This document shows positions 55,974-64,000 of a stretch of DNA of 64,000 bases, piece after piece (the first letter of the stretch is position 1; each line of letters begins with the position of its first letter). The stretch comes from Fistulifera solaris (lineage: Eukaryota; Bacillariophyta; Bacillariophyceae; Naviculales; Stauroneidaceae), in the NCBI GenBank assembly GCA_030295235.1, contig AP026125.1, forward strand, positions 434,001-498,000, read 5' to 3'. The position numbers and the translations under genes were made by a program. The notes beneath the pieces are model-generated. The model was not told the DNA's origin, did no database searches, and was given only the letters and a program-made list of their open reading frames with translations.

Positions 55974-58502
55974 ATGATTTCTAGCGCACCGACGTGCCAA
56001 CGAAGGAAACGGAGAGTGCCATCACATCATCGGATGCATCCTTCCTGGATGTTGTTCGTATGGGTTTACTTGGAACAATCTTGCTGGGCATTTCTGGTAC
56101 CCGTTCCAAGCCCAGCTCTACCCTATAAACAACAATTCGCTTCTTCTTTACAATCATTCGACGACACAACCTTGGACGACGACGAAGTTCATGCCCATCT
56201 CCAAAATGACTCCACTTTCTTGTATCAGTCGACCGGTGATGGCGATCCGTTATCGACCCAATCCTTCATTATGGATTTACGGAACCTGGCGGAAGAAGAT
56301 CCCCAACGAGCGCAAGATGCGTTGGAGATTATGCTGGATTTATATCAACAACAACCGGACAGTCCCTGGACGATTGCACCCGATGTCTCGTGTTATGGCG
56401 CCGTCATGGAAGGGTGGATTGATGCTGGAGAATTGAACAAGGCACAAGCGGTCTTGTACCAAATCGAAGATCAATTTCTTTCAACAGCAAAGAATGAAAC
56501 ATCCATGGCCGTTGAAATGATCTACGTGACCATGATCCAAGCGTGGGTCAAGGATATCCGACACGATTTTTCGGGAAAATCGGCACAAAAAGCCGAAGAT
56601 TTGTTGCGACGCATGGAAGAGCGCATCGGATCCGCGAATGTGAAACTGTGGACCATGGTACTGGAGGGCTGGTGTGAACGGGCCGGGATGTTTCGTGAAG
56701 CCATGACGAAGGCACGGGCGTTGCTGGACGAAATGGAACACCGGCCGGATATTCCGCCCAATGTCTTGACGTATACCAGTCTGATTGGAGGATACGCTCG
56801 TTCCAAAGAAAAAGACAAGGGGAAAATGGCGGAACGTGTGTTGGAACGCATGGTCCAGAGAGGCGTACAACCGGATATGGTCGCTTACACCAGCGTCATT
56901 CATTGTTGGTCGAAAGCGGTCAGTCGGAGAGAACGAGAAGTGGCGGCGAGTCGTGCACTTCGGCTCATTGGTGAAATGGAGCGTCTGTATCTTTCCAAGG
57001 ACATGTACCATGTCAAGCCGAGTCTGATTACGTACACGACGGTAATCAGTGCCATTGGCAATAGTTTGGATCCGATGGCGCCCAAGCTCGCGGAAGATGT
57101 GATGAAACGCATGTATACGTTACAAGAGTCGGGGGCGATTGCCAATATGAAACCGAATACCAGCACCTATAACGCGGTGATCCATGCATTGAGCAAAGCC
57201 GCCTCCGGAAATCAAGTCAAATACGCGCAACGCGCGGAACAAACTTTGTACGAGATGATGAAACGAGCGGAACAGGGCGAACATGATGTGACTCCCAATG
57301 TTCGAACGTGGGCGGCGGTATTGAGGGCGTGGGCCCGATGCGGTGCTTCCGACGCGGCGGAGAACACACAACGTGTTTTGGAACAAATGGAAGCCTTGTA
57401 TGACAAAGGAGAAACCGACACCCGTCCTAATTATGTTTGCTTTACCACGGTAATGAGCGCATGGAGCAACTCCAAAAATCCAGATGCTTTGCAGTACATG
57501 GAGAACATTCTGAAACGAATGGAACAGGCGTATGAAGAAACATTGGAACCTGATACTAGACCTAACACGATATCGTATGTGACAGCGATTGATGCATTCG
57601 TGCGGAAAAGCGAAAAAGATGCCGCACAGCGTGCACAGGCAACGGTAGATCGCATGGTCAAACTTTATGCGAAAGGCCTTGGGCACGTGCGACCTACACG
57701 TGTCGTTTTCAATACGCTAATTCATGCATGGTCAAAATCGAAAATAAATGGAGCTGCTTCAAAGGCGGAAGAAATATTTACATGGATGGAACGAAAATAT
57801 CGTGAAGGTGACGAACTTGTTCGACCCGATGAAGTCACACTTTGTGCCGTGCTAAATGCGTGGGCCAACCAGGCTCAGCAGGGTGGGGCTGAGCGAGCGG
57901 AGCAAATTTGGAATCACACCAAGTCTTTGTCAATTGAAGAGCGGGGGTTTCCCTTGACGATCATGATGCCAAATATTGTCATCAAAGCTATTTCACGGAG
58001 CAAGAACCCGAACAGCGCCAAGAAGTCTGAAGACATACTGCTGGAGCTCGATGAGGAGTATCGTAGTGGAAAGTCTTCGTTACGCCCAGATGTGACCACC
58101 TTTTCCTCGGTGATTAATGCATGCGCTTATTACAGTGGATCGATTGATGGACGTGTTGAAGCACTCGACATTGCTTTGCGTACCTTTTACAAGTTTTACG
58201 AGAATGAAGGAGACGAGCGCCACAACAATATTAGCTTTGGAACTTTACTGAAAGCAATTGCGAATTTGATGCAGGTGGGCGAAGAACGGGAAGTACTTGT
58301 CCGGGATTTGTTTGACAAGTGCACCGAGGAAGGTGTTGTAGATTCGTTTGTACTTTCCCAAGTGCGATACGCTAGCCCTCAACTTTATCGCGAGCTGGTG
58401 GACGAGCCATGTGGTTTGGGCGGACCAAATGCGGATGATAGCATTCGAAGCATATTGAAACATATACCACCCGAGTGGTCAGCCAACGTTGTTGACTACT
58501 AG
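55974..58502 (+). CDS. Pentatricopeptide-repeat (PPR) protein, probably plastid-targeted
   Basis: 842 aa, one exon, no frame break. The signal peptide is best seen from the ATG at 56034 (MHPSWMLFVWVYLEQSCWAF followed by LVPVP), with the diatom plastid 'A-F' context; the ATG at 55974 is the first. About a dozen PPR units of about 35-40 aa follow, for example PDVSCYGAVMEGWIDAGELN, PNVLTYTSLIGGYARSKEKD, PDMVAYTSVIHCWSKAV, PSLITYTTVISAIGNS, PNTSTYNAVIHALSKAA and PTRVVFNTLIHAWSKSK. Repeats bind single-stranded RNA, one base per unit, and such proteins direct stability, processing or translation of organelle RNAs. Repeats carry long acidic/Met helices between units, typical of diatom PPRs. RNA target unknown. 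Confidence 0.88.
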   Translation: MISSAPTCQRRKRRVPSHHRMHPSWMLFVWVYLEQSCWAFLVPVPSPALPYKQQFASSLQSFDDTTLDDDEVHAHLQNDSTFLYQSTGDGDPLSTQSFIMDLRNLAEEDPQRAQDALEIMLDLYQQQPDSPWTIAPDVSCYGAVMEGWIDAGELNKAQAVLYQIEDQFLSTAKNETSMAVEMIYVTMIQAWVKDIRHDFSGKSAQKAEDLLRRMEERIGSANVKLWTMVLEGWCERAGMFREAMTKARALLDEMEHRPDIPPNVLTYTSLIGGYARSKEKDKGKMAERVLERMVQRGVQPDMVAYTSVIHCWSKAVSRREREVAASRALRLIGEMERLYLSKDMYHVKPSLITYTTVISAIGNSLDPMAPKLAEDVMKRMYTLQESGAIANMKPNTSTYNAVIHALSKAASGNQVKYAQRAEQTLYEMMKRAEQGEHDVTPNVRTWAAVLRAWARCGASDAAENTQRVLEQMEALYDKGETDTRPNYVCFTTVMSAWSNSKNPDALQYMENILKRMEQAYEETLEPDTRPNTISYVTAIDAFVRKSEKDAAQRAQATVDRMVKLYAKGLGHVRPTRVVFNTLIHAWSKSKINGAASKAEEIFTWMERKYREGDELVRPDEVTLCAVLNAWANQAQQGGAERAEQIWNHTKSLSIEERGFPLTIMMPNIVIKAISRSKNPNSAKKSEDILLELDEEYRSGKSSLRPDVTTFSSVINACAYYSGSIDGRVEALDIALRTFYKFYENEGDERHNNISFGTLLKAIANLMQVGEEREVLVRDLFDKCTEEGVVDSFVLSQVRYASPQLYRELVDEPCGLGGPNADDSIRSILKHIPPEWSANVVDY

Positions 58503-58613
58503 TGAATGCAGTATTTTCACTGAGCGACAAGTATTATGAAAATGCTGATTTAGACTCAAGACTGAGCTATCAAGACAACTGGCCTCGGGAAAATTGAATA
58601 AGCAAGAGAGGCT

Positions 58614-61600
58614 TTAAAATTGAAGCGAGGTAGTACCACGAGAAGAACCTTCTCCGTTTTGTCTGTTGACGGACACTTCCGCACTTGAAGTAGTTGCTGG
58701 TCGAGGAATTGCAACACTTTCTGGGGCACTGATCAAAGTCGGCGCAATGCTTCCCCACCAACTCATCTTACTTTTACCGTCCTCAATTACCTTATAGTCA
58801 TTTTGATCGAACTGAAGCAATGTTGCCAAAACCGGAAGAAGACCTGCCCGTTCACTGGATCCTGGAGGAAGAGATAAGTATTTCACGACGGTGGTTTTCA
58901 AGTAATCTAGATTGACATCTTCTCTCCGTCGCACACGGCGTAGCTCCTCGATTTGTTGTTCAACTTCGTGTACTTTGTTTTCCATTAAGGCAAGTTGATT
59001 ATCTCGCTCGACAACCTTTTCCATCATGCTTTCTATTGTCTTGTCACGAGCGGTAATCTGAGCAAGCTGCTGAGACTCTCGATTGCTCTGTTTTGCGGCC
59101 AATTCTAGAATGCGTCTGTCACTTAGCGAGCCTTGATCGACTTCTTGTTGGAGCGCGCTATTCGCTTTTCGCAATTCGACACATTCCAGCTCTTTCTCTT
59201 GAATTAACTTTTGAGCTGCGGTACTCTTTTTCGCCATTTGCTGTCGTACAATTTGTAGCTCCTTCTGAAGGGACTCAACCATATTCTTTGTTTTTGCGTC
59301 CGGTCCTTTCGGGACGGCGGCCAGGGCTTCGGCAGCTACCTTTGATTTCTTCTCAGCTTCTTCAAGCTGCAGATTTAGATTTCGAATATTTTCCAAGTAC
59401 TGTTGGATGGTTTCCTCTCTTTGGCTCATATCATACTTAATTGCTTCCAGTTTTGCATTTAACTCAGAATTGTTGTCAGTTGCATCTGCAAGCTGTTTCT
59501 CCAACAAACCAACTAGAGCCGTCCGCTGTCCGTGACTTCGTTCAGACGCCTCCTTTTCGGACTGCAAACGTTCCACGAGGTTGCGATTCTTCGTCGACTC
59601 GAGCTTCAACATGTTTACTTGCTCCCTCAGTTCCGACACCTCACCTTCCGATGATTTCAATCTAGATTCTTGTTTCTCTGCGCGAGCGAGCTTTTCAGCT
59701 AAACTGTTTCTTTCTTCGACGATCGAATTTAAGTTATCCGAAAGGGCGGAAAGCTTGCCCTGAAGCTCTTCTGTCGTATTCGCCTTACTTTTGACCTCCC
59801 TCTCCAAGTTCTGAATTCTTTCCAAAAATGCATTCTTCTCACGTGATAAGGACTCTTGCATCTCTACCATGGACGATTCTTTCTTTGACACCGAAGCAAT
59901 TGCATCTTCTTTCTCCTTTCGCGATTTCTCGAGATCAGCCGAAAGACCTTTTGTTGATTCGAGAGCGACTGATAGCTGCTTTTTCAGTTTCTCATGTTCC
60001 GAGCGAAGTAACGCAGTGCCCGCAGTAAGCTTTTTCAATTGATCGACAGCTTCAGTGCATTTAATCTCTTTTTCTTTGATCGTGTCTTGAAGCTGTGATA
60101 TTTCTGAGGTGTGAGACTTCCGCAAGTCATCCAGCTTAGCCTTAAATTGACTCGTCAATTGATCAACGTGCTTTTCCATGGCACTTCGCAGTTCTTCCTT
60201 TTCCTTTGATAATTGTCGGATTTTTAAGCCTAGCTCTTCGGAGAGCAAACCCTTTTCCTTTTCCAGAGTTGCGGCTGCTAACTGGTTGATATTATCAAGA
60301 TCCTTTTGTCTTTCCTCATCAATCTCTCTGAGGGCTTTTTCGTGGTCAGCTTTCAATGTTTCGACATAAAGGTCATGATCCTCTTTCAGTTTCTTTTCCA
60401 AGTCCTCAAGTCGTTGATCGGCACCGTCAGAGGTAGTTTCTAAAGATTGCTTCAACTCAGACTGAGTCTTTTGCAATGCCTCAGAAAGTTCTTCCACTTT
60501 TTGCGTAGCCTCTGCCTCAGCCGTACTAGCTGCTTCCAGTTTGCGACTCAGGTCCGCCAACGCATCTGACTTTTCTTTGAGCATCGCTTCAAATTGTGCT
60601 GTATACTGAGAACGTACTTTTTCGACTTCCTGCGTAGTATTGCTTTCTAACTCCTTGAGTTGTGCCTTCATCTCGGCTACGACGGTCTCAGCTTCTCCCA
60701 GAGACTTCTCTAATTTAATAATCCGCTTTTCTGCCACTTGCAATGCTTCGCTCTTCGCCGCTTCAGAAGCACTAAGTTTGGCTTCGTATTCAGATTTAAG
60801 CAACTGAATGGCCTCATGACTTTCCCCAGAAGATGCTGAAATTTGCTTCTCTAGATATTCCAACTTTTCTGTCATTGCGCTTTTTTCGTTCTCTAATGAA
60901 TTGATTTTGCCGTTGAATTCAGTTTCTGTTGACTGAAGCTTCTGTGCGTAGGCAGCTTTAACCTTCGCAAAACTTTGTGCTACGGCCTCTTCTTTCTTTT
61001 TCGACTCTTCTAGCTGGATTTCGTATTGACCCTTCAGCGATTCAATCTCGGCATCTTTGGCTGAACCAACTTCCTCACGCGCAGCTTGAAGCAGCACCTT
61101 CATCTTTTCGGATTGATCTGCTTCGAGTGCCGCACTTTGATCACTGAGTCTGCGTTCGAATTCTGCTCGTGCCTGGTTATTGTGTTCGATCGATTTGGCG
61201 AGTTCTGAGCGAATCTGTTCTAGTTCCGCCTCAAGTGTGGCCTTATCCCCGGTAATAGACTGATTTGATTCACCTAACACCTTTATTTCCTCTTCCAGGT
61301 CTGCTAATCTTTTTCTTTGGTCGTTGACGATCTCTTCGTAGGAAGCCCTTTGCTTTGACAGCGCTTCATCGAGCAATTTCGACGATTGTTCAGCCCCACT
61401 TTGCGTTGCTTGAACTTTGGAGTCGGCCTCCTCTAGCCTCATCATCAACTCCTTTTCTCTTTCCGATAGCGCCAGTAGCTTACTCTTCATTTCATCATTA
61501 GCTTGTGTCACATTTTCAAGATCCTTGAGATGTGCTATGCGGATACGCTCCAGTTCAGAATTTGTACGAGTCTCCGCTTCTTTTAACTCGTGTTCGAGCC

Positions 61601-63273
61601 TCGCCTGGTGTTCCTTTTCTTGTACGTCTTTTGCGTTAATCAGTTCTTCCTGTGCCATTTTCTGTTGGTCAAGAAGTTTTGCCTCGTACTCAGTTTTGGT
61701 CGCATCTATCACTGCTTGTATTTTCTCCTCTGCTTGTCTTTCCGCCTGCATTAACATATCCTGAGATTCTTTGAGAGCGCTTTCTTTCTCCGCCAGCAAC
61801 TTCGTTTTCAGGCTTTCAAGCTCTTCCTTATGAACATCTTTGAGTTTGGCAATGTCGGCGTCGGCGGCTACAGTCTTAGAAATTTGTTCCGTCAGTGTCT
61901 GAACGTTTTCTCGCATTTCATGTAAGTTTCTCTCTCGGTCTTCCAACTCTTTTTGAAGAGATTCTAAAGCAGCTTTATGAGCTTCTTTCTCGTTTGCCAG
62001 TTGGACTTGCAAGTTTTCTGCTGTAACGGATGTACTTTCAGCGTTAACTTTTAGCGACTCAGCATGACTTTGGAGCTGAGAAAGTTCCTTCGCTGCGTCT
62101 GATTTGACTTGTTCTAACTGTTCCTCATGCCTCTTCTGTGCCTGCTCCATGACTTGTTTCCACTTCGTCTCCATCTCATTTCTTATCGCTTCTTCTACCG
62201 ATTGCCGTGTTTTTTCAATTTCCGACGCCAATAACGCATTTGATTCGTTTCTGATAGCTTCTAATTGTTCGGCATGATGTTTCTGTAGCTCATCAATAGT
62301 GGCCGATTCGGATGCCTCCTTGTTCTGATGCTTCTCTGTTTGTATCGCAAGTTCCGCCTTTAAAGCCTCCATTTCTGTCTGGTGCTCTTTCTGCTTTTGC
62401 TCAAGCTCGTTTTTCGCTGCTTCCGCCATTTCCCCTCGAAGCTTCTCCAATTCGGCTGTTCTGGCAACTTGTACCTTATTTTTGAAAGCCAACAACTGGG
62501 CTTTCGCCGCCTGCTTTACTTTTTCTACTTCGTCTGCAGTACTCGACGATTGCCCCTGGGCTTCACTCCGTTTCTCCATCTCCGCCTTATGAGACTGTGT
62601 CAAAGATTCTTTCAATGCCAGCATTTCTTTCTCGTGTGTTTCTAGCAGCTCCTTCTTTTCCGCCTCCCACGACGAATCCCCTTGTTGACTCTGCTGGCGA
62701 AAGTTTTGAAACTCATTTTGCAAGTGCTGCAAGTTCAACGCGTTCTGTTCATCCACCTGTCGCCATGCGGCTTGAAGTTGTAACACCTCATCTTGATCTT
62801 CTTTCACGTCTACCATTCCATTCAGAATTTCATCCGTCACCAACGACTTCAGTCGGGCCTTGTCCGTTTCGAGACTTTCGACCTTGGTCGTCAATTGCTG
62901 ACGAATCACCGTCAGTGCTTTCACTTTTTATTCATTTTCTGCAAGATCTCCAACAATTCGCTTTTGTCTACGGATTCCGCTTTCGAGGGTGTGGGTACAT
63001 CGACATCGACGACTTCTTTACTTTTGGCCCGTTCCGCCAATTCATTTACTTGGGCAGCCGCTTTCGCCTGTAATTCTTGTGCGGATTGACGCAAGGACGC
63101 ACCGATCGAACTAAAGTTATTGAATCGACCCGCTAAGCCTCCGGAAGGCGTCGGAGATTGCTGCTGTCGACCGTAGATCGGATAATTTGTGTGTGAGAAA
63201 AAGGACCGTCGCGAGATGAATCATCACCGAGGACGATTTTACAACTAAAAAAATACTTTACCTTATCCGACAT
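58614..63273 (-). CDS. GRIP-domain golgin (trans-Golgi coiled-coil tether)
   Basis: About 1,518 aa. Exon 1 codes only MSDK (63273..63262), then a 98-nt intron and a long exon. A break in an A5 run (plus 62925-62929) joins LLEILQKMNKK to VKALTVIRQQL. About 1,300 residues of nearly unbroken coiled coil follow (Glu/Lys/Gln/Leu heptads), with no globular domain. The C-terminal GRIP domain is DVNLDYLKTTVVKYLSLPPG with ERAGLLPVLATLLQFDQND, keeping the Tyr that contacts Arl1-GTP. Golgins of this type catch vesicles at the trans-Golgi; they bind Arl1 and Rab GTPases. The tail after GRIP (about 60 residues, Ser/Thr-rich) is longer than in golgin-245. Convergent with the PPR gene. Confidence 0.9.
63164..63261 (-). 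other. Intron 1 of the golgin gene, tandem acceptor
   Basis: GTAAAG...GACAG intron after MSDK. The acceptor reads CAGCAG, so two sites 3 nt apart (NAGNAG) are possible. Confidence 0.65.
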
Positions 63274-64000
63274 CTCGCGTTGCTCCTTGCTTCTTCTATC
63301 AACTAGATGATGGGAAGACCGAGTAGTAGAGATTGAAAATACAACACTTCAAAAGCCAAACGCCGCTAATGGCTTTGCCAAGCGATGCGATGTCGTCGTG
63401 TTGTGTGCGCGCAAATAAAACGGTCACATTTGCGTTGGCTCATCCTATTGTCGCACAGCTATAGAAATCTCTTGATGTCTCATGGTACCGGGACTGAATA
63501 CTAACGGAGCGAAATCCGAAAAAGTGAAACGTTTCGTTTTGGTGTACCGGCTCGATGATGAAGGGGGGGGTTTGGGGGGTGAGGTTTTTGAAGTCATCAT
63601 TATTTTTCAGGCTATTTTTAGGCTATTTACTATAGTTCAGAAGGTACTAAAAAAAATCGGGCAAGGTTTTTCGACTACTTAGAAAAAGTATAGTCAATTG
63701 CGGTCATTTTTAAGAAGATTACTATTTTGTATTAAAATAGACAGCTAAATTATTTGAAAGAACAAGAAACAGCCTATCTAGTATCGTCTTAATTTGATCA
63801 TGACAGCGTAGAAACATGTAGTGTCTGATGAAAAGTAGCCTATAGCTTCTAACTTTATATGCCGTATTGTAAAGGAGATGTTAGCAATGACTATTTGTAT
63901 TTAATAAATACAATATAAATTTAGCCTATTTCCTACTGAGTTTTGTTTCTTTCTTCTTTGCGGCTTCCGTGATCCGTGATCCATGCGATCTTCACATTCA
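63274..64000. other. Intergenic region at the right edge, 727 bp
   Basis: Upstream of the golgin gene. No gene recognised; G-rich run GGGGGGGG near 63565 and then AT-rich sequence. The ORF at 63482-63682 shows no family signal. Confidence 0.45.

Noticed and set aside
61417-62645. Forward ORFs inside the golgin gene (Ser- or Phe-rich)
   Set aside because: They are antisense shadows of the coiled-coil gene, produced by its Glu/Lys/Ser codons.
63482-63682. Forward ORF of 66 codons at the right edge
   Set aside because: Low complexity (G-rich run) and no family signal.

Overview
The window looks like gene-dense nuclear DNA of a diatom, most like a pennate diatom of the Phaeodactylum type (inference, no database search was possible). 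The evidence is short GT-AG introns (about 60-200 nt), intergenic gaps of mostly 0.03-0.9 kb, moderate GC, and several proteins that begin with a hydrophobic signal peptide followed by an 'A-F'-like cleavage context (for example VEAF|SY, LSF|QP, SNSF|LP, CWAF|LVP). That arrangement is typical of bipartite plastid targeting through the four membranes of a secondary red plastid. I recognise 30 protein genes, no RNA gene and no CRISPR.

Layout. 0-9 kb: a class IV-like histone deacetylase (runs off the left edge), a GDSL/PC-esterase-like type II membrane protein, an APH-fold kinase, a membrane-anchored protein kinase, V-ATPase subunit G and cysteine synthase. 9-20.5 kb: a GT41 (OGT/SPINDLY-like) glycosyltransferase with an N-terminal membrane signal and a C-terminal KDEL, a DDM1/HELLS-like SNF2 remodeller, an unknown AT-hook protein, a plastid-type TSPO, a nucleotidyltransferase-like protein and a putative plastid NTF2-like protein. 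21-28 kb: a helicase-associated-domain (HA) protein, two unknown membrane proteins, a JMJD8-like ER JmjC protein ending in SDEL, and a heat-shock factor. 28.7-42.6 kb: DENND4-like Rab GEF, a SAM methyltransferase, an F-box protein, an LPMO-like surface protein and XRN1. 42.6-55.1 kb: TOP3B with RGG boxes at both ends, a plastid-type NarL-like response regulator, mitochondrial Oxa1, SMARCAD1/Fun30, a second HA protein and proteasome Rpn5. 56-63.3 kb: a plastid-type PPR protein and a GRIP-domain golgin.

The genes are mostly unrelated housekeeping or signalling genes, arranged divergently or convergently, not operons. Shared themes are chromatin (HDAC, DDM1, SMARCAD1, TOP3B), RNA turnover (XRN1, PPR), secretory traffic and ER (DENND4, golgin, KDEL-GT41, SDEL-JMJD8, V-ATPase) and nuclear control of the plastid (response regulator, PPR, TSPO).

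Two cautions shape the annotation. First, about two dozen single-base frame breaks interrupt otherwise well-conserved host genes, nearly all inside short homopolymers. This looks like uncorrected long-read indels and not true pseudogenes, so many CDS spans below cross one or more such breaks. Second, all introns are predicted by eye from GT-AG sites and restored protein similarity. Beyond the genes, I see a dispersed hairpin-containing repeat (33.8-34.1, 46.2-46.6 and 55.3-55.7 kb) and a recurring TACC[T/A]GGTA-N2-3-TGTT motif upstream of four forward genes.
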